Shown: one piece after another, positions 35,957-45,999 of the stretch | Position numbering within the stretch: the first letter of the stretch is position 1 | Layout: each line of letters begins with the position of its first letter | Assembly (NCBI GenBank): GCA_028023455.1 | Contig: JAQFVV010000347.1 | Span: 248,001-312,000, forward strand | Origin: Epiperipatus broadwayi | Taxonomy: Eukaryota; Onychophora; Udeonychophora; Euonychophora; Peripatidae | Reading direction: 5' to 3' | Length of the DNA: 64,000 nt | Notes under the pieces: generated by a model | What the model was told of the DNA's origin: nothing | Database searches by the model: none | Seen by the model: only the letters and a program-made list of their open reading frames with translations | Position numbers and translations under genes: made by a program

Positions 35957-36303
35957 TCATAAAAATTGTCTCCACAATGAAAACTATGTGCTAAATTTAG
36001 CTAAAAAGTACCTATTATCTTCCTCCATATAATCTACTTTTACTAGAATAAAAATGTAGACAAGAAGTTATCCCCTTAAAGTAGTATGAAACCTTGTCTT
36101 CAACCAAGAGCATGAGTTTCTGTCTGTGTTAGTTTCACCTGGAAAATTTATTTTAAAAAATGGATAAAATTTGAATGGTTGTTAACCTGGAAATGAAATA
36201 CTGCACATCATAAAAAAAAATAATAATCATGTTCACATATAAAAGCCTTCAAAAAGTAAATTCAACTGGAAATTATAATTGGAAATGACTCCTCAGAATA
36301 ATC
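35957..36303. other. Gene-free AT-rich sequence
   Basis: No supported feature. Confidence 0.45.
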
Positions 36304-36315
36304 ATACCATGATTA

Positions 36316-36891
36316 AAGATGTGAAATGTGGGACTATTTCCATCATTTATAAGTGAATGTTGAATGTATAGAAAATTTTAAACTTTAAACTTTCCAAATA
36401 CAATTTGTTAGTAATAACACAAATAGACAGATTAGTAATTACACAATGTTTTGAATAGTATTATTCTCCACTCTTCTTCAGGTATTGCTGACATATATGC
36501 ACAGTGATAATATTTGCACAGAAGTTGAACTCACACCTTTAGATTCTAGAATATTGAATTTAAAGCAAACACTCTACCAACTGAGCTATATATGTCAATA
36601 ACTCAGTTGGTTGAGTGTTTGCCTTAAATTCAATATTCTAGAATCTAAAGGTGTGAGTTCAACTTCTAAGTGAATATTGTCACTGTGCATATAGGCCAGC
36701 AACATCTGAAGAAGAGTGGGGAATAATACTACTCAAAACATTATGTAATTACTAACCTGTATTGTCTATTTGTGTATTATTACCAGCAAGTTGTTTGTAT
36801 TTAGAAAGTTTAAATAAAGTTTAAAATTTTTTATACATTCAACATTCACTCATAAATGATGGAAATAGTCCAACATATCACATCTTATAAT
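36316..36891. mobile_element. Family C head-to-head palindrome, tRNA-like heads at the centre
   Basis: A 576-bp inverted repeat with arms of about 285 bp meeting near 36596, flanked by ATACCATGATTA (36304-36315) and ATACCATCATTA (36892-36903), a 12-bp duplication with one mismatch. Each arm reads outward: a tRNA-like head (TAGCTCAGTTGGTAGAGTG in the left arm, AACTCAGTTGGTTGAGTG in the right; then TCTAAAGGTGTGAGTTCAAC), TCACTGTGCATATA, AGCAA.A.CTGAAGAAGAGTGG (dots mark positions that differ between arms), ACTAACCTGT, TTTAAATAAAGTT and TGGAAATAGTCCAACATATC. The heads have pol III A- and B-box-like words. CTGAAGA...CAAAAC resembles a hammerhead core with G12 changed. Confidence 0.8.
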
Positions 36892-36903
36892 ATACCATCA
36901 TTA

Positions 36904-37404
36904 CAAATCTTTAGACATATGCCATTATTAAAGTTATTTTTTGTGTGCACTGTATTCTTATTAGTGAAAAAAGATTCTTATTCTTGTATAAAAATAATAT
37001 TTTTTTATTTATGTAAGAAAGAAATGATTTTAATATTTTTCATTTGAATTTTTGTAGTTTATGTTCACATTTTGATGATGTAATTATTTAAGTGATTTCC
37101 CATTTTGTTTTTACAACATCATTTTCACTGAATCATGGATCTCAGTTGAGAATCAGTATTTGTATAAACTGGATGGTTATATTAGTATTCTGGCACCACA
37201 AACTTATATTCTGGAGGTGTAATGATTTTTGCAAAAATTGCCTTCAGTTATATGGACTATATTCTAGCATTTGATATTACTCAATCTGTATTCATTACAT
37301 TTATTTTTCCTCATAGAATTTTGTTTTGTTTTGTATAGAGCATGTACTAGCTCTGTTATCTCTTTTATAAATGAATGTAAACATTCTCTATCCAAGATGG
37401 ATTC
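36904..37404. other. Gene-free sequence upstream of a LINE
   Basis: AT-rich. It may include eroded 5' parts of the LINE that becomes recognisable at 37405. No frame can be supported. Confidence 0.4.
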
Positions 37405-39975
37405 ATAATCTGCAGCATTTATTGGTGATTTAAATGTTGATTTGCTAATTAAAAAAAATGATTCTGATAGATATTTGAATTTGTTATATACTTACAGTTT
37501 TAGTAAGATTTTTTTTACACTTGCAACCCAGATGTGCAAATATTTGATTGATCGTATATTTTTTAGACCTAGTAAATAATTTAATTATGAATCAAGTGTG
37601 TCTTATATAGACAATACAGATCATTGTGAAATTCTTTTTTCTATTATAGTAAGTCAGATACTCATTCATATGTTGATAAACTGTCACATGCTAAATTAAC
37701 TAATTTATTGTCCAATCAGAATTGGGATAGTATTTTTGTATTTTCTAATGTAAATTTAGCTTTGACAATTAAAAAATTTGTTCTTCTTTAATTACTAAGA
37801 CAACAGATTGTATCAGATTTTTTAGTAAAAATTGAAAGTGGTCATTATGGATAACTGATCAATTAATTGAAAAAAATAATTTTGAGAAAGAATGGTAAGC
37901 ATTGTGGTAGTGATGTCAAAAAGATTAATAGGAAAATTAAGTCTGACATTAAAAGGCAAAATTGGGTTATTTTAGGGAATTTATCTGTGGTAAAAATAAT
38001 TCTTTGAAATGGAAAATAATTAATTCCTTGATTAACTCCCCCCCCCCCAATTGAATTGATTTTGTTTAAAATAATGATCACTTGTTAAAAGTTAAAGGCA
38101 ATGAACAATATGTTGCTGATCTTTTTAATAGTTTATACTTACATAAGCCACAGAAGAAAGCTTGTATTAATGATTAGGCTTTTGATTCTGCTGCTGATTC
38201 TTTTTTTTACTCTAAAGTTTCTGGTACTCAGTTATCTTAATTGATTGTTTAAAAAATGTTACATCTTCAGCTCCATATTCATTTAACATTCAAAATTTTT
38301 TAAAGATAACTTATATTTATACCAGTATTTAGTTTATTTGTTTAGTCTTTCATTTCATGCTGGTCTATTTCTGAGTATTTAAAGATTAATATTATTACAC
38401 CAATCTATAAAAAGGATGATCTATTACGTATCAGCAACTACAGACTTATTTTCAATTCTTTCAATGATTTATAAGCTGTTTGAGATGGTATCCCAGGAAA
38501 AAATGATGTTTTCACAAGTGAGTATAGAGTGATTTCTGTGCACTAGTTTTGCTGCAAAAAAGTACTTTAGGTGCTCTTAATAATCATGTGTATAATTTGA
38601 CATCTTTGTTACATAATGGTCTTAAGATTGTAGCCATATATTTATATCTTTCTAAAACACTTGAATCAGTTCATCACAAAATTTTTTTTTAGTGATTATA
38701 TCCATGTGGCTTTAGAAGTTATTTTGTTTTTTGGTTAAACAAAGCAAAACTCTCTATACAGTAGTGCCACCCTGTGCTGACCAGAGTAATCATTGGATGC
38801 GAGGGTGACACAGGGTGGCACTATTGTATGGAGAGTTTTGCCTTGTTTAATAACAATTATGTGCTAGTATAAGAGATTGTGATTATGTGATGTTTAATTG
38901 TTTCTTGGTTATAAAGTTATTTAAAAGACAAAACCAAAAAACCAATATTCATGGCATTATTAGTGGTTTTAAATTGATAAATCATGATGTTCTACAACAT
39001 TCTGTACTTGGACCTATGTTATTTTGGATTTATATTAAAATTTTTGTTTTGTCTTTGAATTCAGTGATTTATGTTTTTTTGATGATATTGCTACCTTTTG
39101 GTGCTATTTCATATAGTCTTCTTGAGAAAATGATTAATAGAGATTTGTCTTTAATTAGTCATTGGCTTATGTTAAATGGTTTAACTGTTAATTGTAATTA
39201 AACAAGAGTTATTCTTTTTCCTTATAAGTTTGGTTCTCTTTCTTTGAATATATCTATTTTCATTGTAATAGCATTTGTACTTGTGGTAATATTGTTTTTG
39301 TTGATAATTATTCTTATTTCTGAGTTTTTATTGATTTTAGATTATCTTAGTCAAGTCATACTGTTTATTTGTGTTCGAGATTACATAAGATATATTTTAT
39401 TATTTATTTAAAATTTTGCTTAGATATGTTTTGTTAACTATTTATGATTCTCATTATTAAAGGGTATTGTCATATAATATCTCTATTTGAAGTGGTTGCA
39501 CTACCTAAACTTTGTCGTCCTTATCCGTTTTATAAAATTACTCAGTACATATTATTTTTGGAAAATCTAAATCAACTTCAGTTTAGAATATCTATGGTAA
39601 TGGTTGTGTTTTATCTGTTGTTAATTTTTATAAATACAGAATAATTATTGATATATTTCATTGTCATTCTCTTTTATATGCTAGAATTTTTTTAATAAAT
39701 ACTCGTTTAGCTAAAAACTTTCAATTGCCCTTGTCTGATTTTAATTTAGAAGGTAGTCATAGGCAATTCAATTACAATAGTATTAGGTTATTTAATTCTT
39801 TTATCTCTTCATATTCATTAGATATTGACCACATATTATTTGCTATATTTAAAAAATATTTGCATTATTGATTATATTCTATGTAGTTATTTTGACTAAT
39901 ATTTTGTAATTTATTATATTGTTTATATTGTGACTTTGAAATTAAATAAAAATTATTATTGTTGTTATTGTTATT
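37405..39975 (+). pseudogene. CR1/jockey-like LINE ORF2 remnant
   Basis: Plus-strand fragments in LINE order. AFIGDLNVDLL and LIDRIFF...SYIDNTDHCEILF come from the apurinic endonuclease (GDFNVDLL and SDH-like blocks). ITPIYKKDDLLRISNYRL is the RT entry block. STLGALNNHVYNLTSLLHNGL and YLYLSKTLESVHHKIL are motif A (DLSKAFDSVNH, with the Asp lost). At 38887-39201, IHGIISGF, SVLGPMLFWIYI (GSVLGPLLFLIYIND), LISHWLMLNGLTVN and C-terminal pieces follow. The 3' end is AATAAAAATTATTATTG followed by a TTATTG-type short repeat. Many stops and frameshifts are present. A family A fragment at 38737-38897 interrupts it between RT motifs. Confidence 0.75.
38737..38897. mobile_element. Short family A palindrome inserted in the LINE
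   Basis: A 161-bp inverted repeat (GCAAAACTCTCTATACAGTAGTGCCACCCTG / CAGGGTGGCACTATTGTATGGAGAGTTTTGC) flanked by TTGTTTTTTGGTT (38724-38736) and TTGTTTCTTGGTT (38898-38910), a 13-bp duplication with one mismatch. With the insert and one duplicate ignored, the LINE reads RSYFVSWL then SYLKDKTKK across the site, as in intact CR1/jockey RTs. It contains no ribozyme. Confidence 0.8.
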
Positions 39976-40261
39976 TTGTACATATATACATATGACTTCT
40001 CACACAAGTAATTCCTTGTTTGGGGTTATATTAATTTTGTATTGTTTATATATTACTGTAATAAATAAAATAGATAGTAATTATTATTTTCAAAGAATTA
40101 TATTAAACATATTACAGTGAGCTCTTGTTTTTTCATTATATTCAAGATAGTAGTAAGACTCGTAGGAAGGTTGCATTCTATATGATGACTCACATGTATA
40201 TGTTTTACATATTTACATTAATACTTTGTACAGGCTTAAACCTGCATTTATTAATGTAATA
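39976..40261. other. Gene-free AT-rich sequence
   Basis: No supported feature. Confidence 0.45.
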
Positions 40262-40530
40262 TATGCAGGGTTCAAACTCAGACTTTCACACGACCTACAA
40301 CTCTCAGTGCCATCTCATATTGCTGACCCACCTGATCATACACATGTTGAAAAGATAAATAATCACCAATATATGTATTTCATGCTAAACCAGCAATCAT
40401 CAGTTGGTCTAGATTACTATCCTCACACATATATATAATCAGTACTCAGCTTTATATTAAGATAGCCAATACTTATACTTTAATGGACAGGCTTCTAACT
40501 ATTCCAACTCACAACTCTTTAGCCTTCTTA
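40262..40530 (-). repeat. Family D repeat, single copy
   Basis: Aligns with the left arm of the 10.66-11.51 kb composite: GGGTTCAAACTCAGACTTTC, ACGACC.ACAACTC (. = one base), CACATGTTG.AAAAGATAAATAATCACC, AAGATAGCCAAT and CTTTAATGGACAGGCTT. It contains a hammerhead with a full catalytic core. No inverted partner is present here. Confidence 0.75.
40359..40417 (-). ncRNA. Type-I hammerhead ribozyme, family D, core intact
   Basis: Minus strand: CTGATGA is 40403-40397 and GAAA is 40381-40378. Stem II TGCT/AGCA closes a GGTTT loop (four pairs; the core-proximal pair is T-T). Inner stem I ACCAA (40408-40404) pairs with TTGGT (40369-40365) perfectly. Outer stem I GTAAT (40417-40413 read 5' to 3' as G,T,A,A,T) pairs with ATTAT (40363-40359). 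Stem III ATACATAT (40378-40371) is near-palindromic. Cleavage would follow A17 at 40370. All core bases match the consensus. Confidence 0.75.
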
Positions 40531-40589
40531 AGAAAAATAACCAATACAATTGTTTTTTGTTTTGTTTCCTGAACGTTGGTCATATTGGT

Positions 40590-40830
40590 ATTTTAGTTGT
40601 ATTTATATGTTGGCCAATTTCCATTATCTAGTATTGAGTATTGAATGTCTTTAGAAAAATGTAACTTTATTTAAATTTTCAAAGTATATTCAACTATTAG
40701 TAATAGTGCATATACCAACCCGTATGTTATTATTAATAGTTAAATGTACTTTGAAAATTTAAATAAAGTTCAATTTTTCTAAAGACATTTAATACTCAGT
40801 TCTAGACGATGAAAATAGTCTAATATATAA
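40590..40830. repeat. Family C tail palindrome
   Basis: Two family C tails head-to-head: GTATTGAATGTCTTTAGAAAAATGTAACTTTATTTAAA at about 40631-40670 is repeated in reverse complement at about 40755-40795, with outer TTTAGTTGTATTTATAT / ATATAAATACAACTAA. Heads and ribozyme-like segments are missing. Confidence 0.75.
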
Positions 40831-41011
40831 ATACAACTAATGGTTCTTTTTGTTTTTGCTTATTAGAATTAAGAATCTTATGTTAGAGCCTGACACTATC
40901 ACATTAAGAACCAGGTTTGTGAATAAATATTGTGTTAGTGAAACTTTTTTATCCATTTCTTGAATTGACTCTAAAATGATTCTAGTAAGTATTCAAAAAT
41001 GTCCTAGAATT

Positions 41012-41334
41012 CATCATCATCATTATCAACCATTATCAATCTCTCTCCAAGTTCAATCCACCTTCTCCAATCTTTATCTTCTCTTTCCACATCACCCTTG
41101 CACCCTTTCTTATTTCATCCATCCATCTCAAATGTTGTCTTTTTCTGGGTCTTTTATAATCTCTTGGAATCCAGTTTAAGATTTCAATTGTCCATCTACT
41201 ATCATCTCTTCTAGAAATATGTCCAGCCCAACTCCACTTCAATCTTTTAATTTTTTCATTGAGGTCAATAACACCTGTTTGTTCTCTTACCCATACATTG
41301 TGTTTTCGATCTCTTCTTGTTACTCCCAACATGA
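41012..41334 (-). pseudogene. Severely 5'-truncated RTE-type LINE copy
   Basis: Minus-strand C-terminal fragment of the same RTE lineage as at 9.2 kb: MLGVTRRDRKHNVWVRE, LKWSWAGHISR, WTIEILNWIPRD and LRWMDEIRKG, followed by NLERD and a tail of GATGATGATGA. Flanked by TCCTAGAATT at 41002-41011 and 41335-41344, a 10-bp target duplication typical of target-primed reverse transcription. The fragment frame is open for about 100 codons, so it is young, but it has no catalytic domain. Confidence 0.9.
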
Positions 41335-41344
41335 TCCTAGAATT

Positions 41345-42181
41345 ACTGTTGTATAAAAAAGTGTATCTGGTACTCCATAGTGAATACATCCATCATAAAC
41401 ATTTGAAATATGGATTGTATGTTGTCATTAAGATTGTGGAATAGATTTGCATATATTTTCAAAAGTTTGACAATCAAAATAAGTATGATTGGGTTCTGCA
41501 TTTCTATAATAAATTACACATTAGAAATCTACATTTCCACAGTGCATTTTTTATTTATAAAAATTTAAGCTAGGTAATGTTTGTAGATATAAATTTTATT
41601 AGAAAGTCAGAGTTACTTCAGTTCTAGGGAGCAGCCGTTGAATTTATAGGTTAACTGTTTGTTATTTATTATTCAATGGTATTTTCCAAAAGCAGATGTA
41701 ATAGGTATACATCACAATATGGTACTTGTTCTTAGGTGGATAACATGTTAGGTTATCAATAGATAACAGCGAACAAGAAATAGATTTTCAGCAACCTGTA
41801 ATAGATGGTGGCTTGTCTGTAGATCTAATCTTAAATGCCATTTTCAAATGTGAAAAAATTTGGCATGTGATGATATTATATTTTTAATTTTTGAAATTTG
41901 AAAGATATACCCAAGTCATTTTATAATAGTGACTATTGTAGTTGTGCAATCAAGATAAAAGCAATTTTTCTACACTAAATAATTTCCTGCACATGATGTA
42001 GATATATGTTGAAAAAGCTTGAGTAGAGGTTAAAGAATGTTACTTTTGCATACAGCGAGAGAGATGGTTTTTCAAGAGAATTGATCAGATGTTCATTTTT
42101 TTTCTTTCAGTGGTTCTTATATTGCTGATCACATTCATGAGATACTATGATAAAGAAGAAAACCTAAATTACTAAGTATAT
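41345..42181. other. Gene-free AT-rich sequence
   Basis: No gene recognised. Confidence 0.45.
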
Positions 42182-42197
42182 CTTTAAAGTATTGTTT

Positions 42198-42299
42198 TTT
42201 TTAAGTGTCATAGCATCGGCTGGGACGCGAACCCGCAACCCGGGCAACTGCCTGTCAGTGCAAGGCATTCATGCTGACCTCTTGACCACCAATGCAAGA
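42198..42299 (-). mobile_element. tRNA-like short retroposon with 16-bp target duplication, copy 3
   Basis: Minus-strand copy related to those at 25463 and 27214: GCATTGGTGGTCAAGAGGTCAGCATGAATG, CCCGGGTTGCGGGTTCGCGTCCC and GCCGATGCTATGACAC, then an A-tract. Flanked by CTTTAAAGTATTGTTT at 42182-42197 and 42300-42315. The B-box GGGTTCGCGTCC is well preserved. An A-tail plus target duplication shows retroposition, probably by a LINE. Confidence 0.85.
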
Positions 42300-42315
42300 C
42301 TTTAAAGTATTGTTT

Positions 42316-42779
42316 GTAACATGTTTCTGTAATATACATATTGAATAAATATAATGACATAAAATTTAGCAGGTCTACATCTACCTTCTAGGAGCCATGT
42401 TCAATAACTTTTTACAGTAAGAAATTGGACCACTTCTTATCATATTCAGTGCATTCTTCTAGCTGAAAATTAAGCAGAATATATTCAAATCACCTTCCCA
42501 ACTGTGATGATATTTCAGCAATGTACTCAGTGAATAAATATGACTGATTTCAAACAGTTGACTCAAAAAAACTATGTTCAGACATTTATTCACAGAGGGC
42601 ATTGCTGAAATGTCACAAAATATGAAGGGTGATTTAAATATATTATATACATATTTTAAATTGAAGATTTCCACAGGCTACAGATATAAATATATAAATG
42701 AAATATATGTGATCTGGTTTAAATTTTGATTTTTATATACCAAAATAAAAATTACATTTTTATACATATATGTATACAT
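42316..42779. other. Gene-free AT-rich sequence
   Basis: Contains AGGAGCCATGTTCAATAACTTTTTACAGTAAGAAATTGG at about 42391-42429, resembling the loop of the hairpin at 58737-58906. No coding sequence. Confidence 0.45.
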
Positions 42780-42902
42780 CAGGAAGATTGCAAGAATTAG
42801 AAGAACTATATTAAATGGGACATTATTGGACTTTGTGAAGTTAGAAGAAAAGGTGAAGAGACAATTGATTTAAAAAGTGGACATATACTCTATTATAAAG
42901 GT

Positions 42903-43082
42903 ACACTGTTTCCCCTTTCCACTTCCCATTCCCTTTTCATATGTATCCTTCCCCTCTTACCATGTTGCTTCTGAAATTTCAATTTATCATATAATCACTC
43001 CCTTGTTAGCCTTTTTCTAACTATATTTGTATCTTTTCTTTTTCTTTTTTTTGATGAATAAACTTTCATCACTGAGAAAAAA
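42903..43082. other. Intervening sequence inside the RTE endonuclease
   Basis: About 180 bp of pyrimidine-rich sequence (CCCCTTTCCACTTCCCATTC, ..., TTTTCTTTTTC) separates two parts of one endonuclease domain. It starts near GGTACACTG and ends near CATCACTGAG followed by an A-run. It could be a small insertion with an A-tail (AATAAA is present) or, less likely, an intron-like GT...AG segment. No flanking duplication is clear. Confidence 0.5.
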
Positions 43083-44164
43083 AATATTGGAAATACAAGT
43101 GGAGTAGGATTCATTATAAATAAAAAGTGGAATAACAACATTGTAGAGATTGATAGTGTATCAGACAGAGTGATAAGATTAGTTATACAACTTAATAACA
43201 GATACCAAATGCAGATAATTCAGGTTTATACCCCAACAAGTTATCATAGTGATGAAGTAGTAAAAGATTTTTATATGGATGTACAAAAGGCTTTTGATCA
43301 GAGTAAACAACATTTTAAAATTGTTATGGGAGACTTTAATGCTAGAATTGGTAAACAAATGAAAGATGAAAGTGCTGTAGGTAATTTTGGTATGGTAATA
43401 GAAATGAGAGAGCACAGAGACTTGTGGAGTTTGCAGAAAAAGAAAAACATCAATTTTTTTGAGAAAAATATTAAAAGGAAATGGACATGGAAGCATCCAA
43501 ATGAATGTACAGCAGAATTGGATTATATTTTGACTAACAGAAATTACATATTTCATGATTGTAATGTTCTTAATAAATTTAACATAAAAAGTGATTATCG
43601 ATTAGTAAGATATAAGATATGTGTTAGTGCAAAACTAGAGAGACAAACAGAGACAAACATTATTAAGAAACACAATATACACAGTTGATATTCCTAATCT
43701 TCAGAAACATTCTAATGAGTTTAAATTAGAACTTACAAATCGGTTTCAAATATTAGTAGATTTTGAACATGATTCAGATTTTAATGAAATTAATATGAAA
43801 ATAACTGATACACATTTAAAAACTCCACCAGAGATAGCTGGTAGAAAAAAGAAGCAATTGACAATAAAATTTTTACTGAGACTAAAGAATTTATGAAGAA
43901 AAGAAGGAATATGAAGATATACAAAAATGATGCATTTAATATCTCGAGTTTTGAAAAATGGTGTGGAAAAGAGTTGAAAACGATGTAAGGTGGTATAACT
44001 GTATCTAAGACAATAAATATCACATGATCACCTCCTCTTATGCTTGTGTACAGTTGTTGTTAAAACAGGCAAAACTCACTATATGTATTGCCACACACCG
44101 CAAGATAGAGTAATCAATGGATGCCAGAAGTCTTGTGCATAAAATCCCCATCTAGTGCCTACTC

Positions 44165-44223
44165 ATCCAATATCCCTAGACTAGTTTCTGGCTTGTGGCC
44201 TTCGTCAGTGAGGAGCCTTGGAT
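44165..44223 (-). ncRNA. Type-I hammerhead ribozyme, family A, core intact
   Basis: Minus strand: CTGACGA is 44208-44202 and GAAA is 44188-44185, with GGC/GCC stem II around CACAA and palindromic stem III ACTAGT followed by C17 at 44179. Inner stem I TCCTCA pairs with TAGGGA with one C-A mismatch. Outer ATCC (44223-44220) pairs with GGAT (44168-44165). Catalytic bases are complete. Confidence 0.68.
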
Positions 44224-44578
44224 CTGAGAGCACTGCACCCAGATCTTAGGATCTAATGCAACCCTCTAGCAGCCACCTTTTATCTCCATTTAACTATAAA
44301 ACTATGAGTCTCAAACTTAAAACACCTTAATGTTTTCAATCCAAGCCCATTAGCTTATATAGTCATATGGGTCTGAAATCAGTTCAGTACCCATATATTT
44401 TGGTGTCTTTGGTTCTTTAATAACCATAGAAACCACTATCTTATTAGGCAGGATTGGTATTAAGCCAATAAGCATCACATGACCACCTCCTCTTATGCTT
44501 GTGTACAGCTGTTGTTAAAACAGGCAAAACTCACTACATATTTCCACAAACAGCAAACTAGAGTAATCAATGCATGCC

Positions 44579-44643
44579 AAGGCTCCTCACTGACAAAGGC
44601 CACACGCCAGAAACTAGTCTGGTGATATTGGATGAGTAGGCAC
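44579..44643 (+). ncRNA. Family A hammerhead, truncated and G8 changed
   Basis: Core CTGACAA at 44590-44596 (G8 to A), GGC/GCC stem II around CACAC, then GAAACTAGTC. The composite's right arm starts at about 44579, so the 5' strand of outer stem I is missing. Confidence 0.5.
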
Positions 44644-45029
44644 TAGATGGGGATTTTATGCACAAGCTTACTGGCATCCATTGATTACTCTAGCTTGCTG
44701 TGCGTGGCAATACATATAGTGAGTTTTGCCTGTTTTAACAACAGCTGTACACAAGCATAAGAGGAGGTGGTCATGTGACATTTATTGGCTTAATACCAAT
44801 CCTGTCTCATAGGATAGTGGTGGCTATGGTTATTAAAGAACCAAAGACACCAAAATATATGGATAATGAACTGAGTTCAGACCCATATGACTATATAAGC
44901 TAATGGGCTTGGATTGAAAACATTAAGGTGTTTTCAGTTTGAGACTCATAGTTTTGTAGTAAACTGAAGATAAAAGATGGATGCTGGAGGGTTGCATTAG
45001 ATCCTAAGATCTAGATGCAGTGCTGTCAG

Positions 45030-45092
45030 ATCCCAGGCTCCTCACTGACAAAGGTCACAAGCCAAAAACTAATCTGGGGATATTGGATGAGT
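45030..45092 (+). ncRNA. Family A hammerhead, decayed
   Basis: Core CTGACAA at 45045-45051 and AAAA in place of GAAA. Stem I segments GATCC...CTCCTCA and TGGGGA...GGAT are still complementary. Confidence 0.5.
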
Positions 45093-45689
45093 AGGCACTG
45101 GATGGGGAGTTTATGCACAAGCCTTCTGGCATCCATTGATTATTCTAGCTTGCTGTGTGTGGCAATACATATAGTGAGTTTTGCCTGTTTTAATAACTGT
45201 ATCTAGTAAGGAGAGCTGTAGAAGAGAATAAAAGTCTCAAGAGTGTAAAATAATATTTTGGTATTGGTAGGAAATCTATATCTGCAATAAGAAAAAATAT
45301 TGAATTATTACTAAAAAGAGAGATGACATCATGAAATGGGTAGAAGACTTCTATCAACAATTATAAAGAACAAATACCTCCTATATCTATTACATCTTCT
45401 GAATTGCCCAGAATTTTAAATGAAGAGGGAGACATTGCAATTAAATGTATGAAGAAAGAAAAGGCTCCAAGTAATAATGGAATTATAATTGATATATTAA
45501 AAAAAGCAGATGAAAAAATAGAAAATTTTTGAGCAAAGTTATATACCAAATATCTAAATGTTAAAAATGTACCAGATGATTGGAATAATGCAGTATTAAT
45601 ATTTAAAAAGGGAGATAAAGAAAATATTGGAAATTACAGACCTATCAGCCTTTTATCAGTTTTATACAAAATGTTTACCAAGATTATTA

Positions 45690-45803
45690 CAATTCTTCTA
45701 CAGAGAACATTGTATTTCCACCAACTAAGAGAACAAGCTGGATTTACAATTCTTCTACAGAGAACATTGTATTTCCACCAACTAAGAGAACAAGCTGGAT
45801 TTA
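45690..45803 (+). repeat. 57-bp tandem duplication in the RT domain
   Basis: CAATTCTTCTACAGAGAACA and the following bases to GGATTTA occur twice in a row (45690-45746 and 45747-45803). 57 is a multiple of three, so the frame is kept and the protein segment with LQRTLYFHQLREQAGF appears twice. Confidence 0.95.
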
Positions 45804-45899
45804 AAAGTGGTTTTCGTACAGTAGATTATATCCAGGTATTGAGAGAAGTTATAGAAAGGATGAATGAATATGAGTTGCCATTACGCTTTGGATTTGTAG

Positions 45900-45999
45900 A
45901 TTATAAAAAGGCATTTGATTCTATAAACATTTCTTCATAAATCCAGGATATTATAAAAAGGCATTTGATTCTATAAACATTTCTTCATAGATCCAGGAT
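45900..45999 (+). repeat. 50-bp tandem duplication in the RT domain
   Basis: The unit starting ATTATAAAAAGGCATTTGAT and ending ATCCAGGAT occurs at 45900-45949 and 45950-45999 with one difference. It overlaps RT motif A and breaks the frame. Confidence 0.95.

Larger units (their letters stand above)
44008..45192. mobile_element. Family A head-to-head composite inserted in the RTE LINE
   Basis: About 1.2 kb flanked by ATAACTGTATCTA at 43995-44007 and 45193-45205, a perfect 13-bp target duplication. The left half (to about 44578) is family A on the minus strand, tandem-repeated in part. The right half starts AAGGCTCCTCACTGAC just before a hammerhead and contains two plus-strand ribozyme sites 455 bp apart. 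It ends GAGTTTTGCCTGTTTTA. The LINE ORF resumes after the insert. Confidence 0.9.

Noticed and set aside
36560-36665. A functional tRNA gene in the family C head
   Set aside because: A- and B-box words are present, but there is no proper acceptor or anticodon arm and the sequence is part of a repeat.
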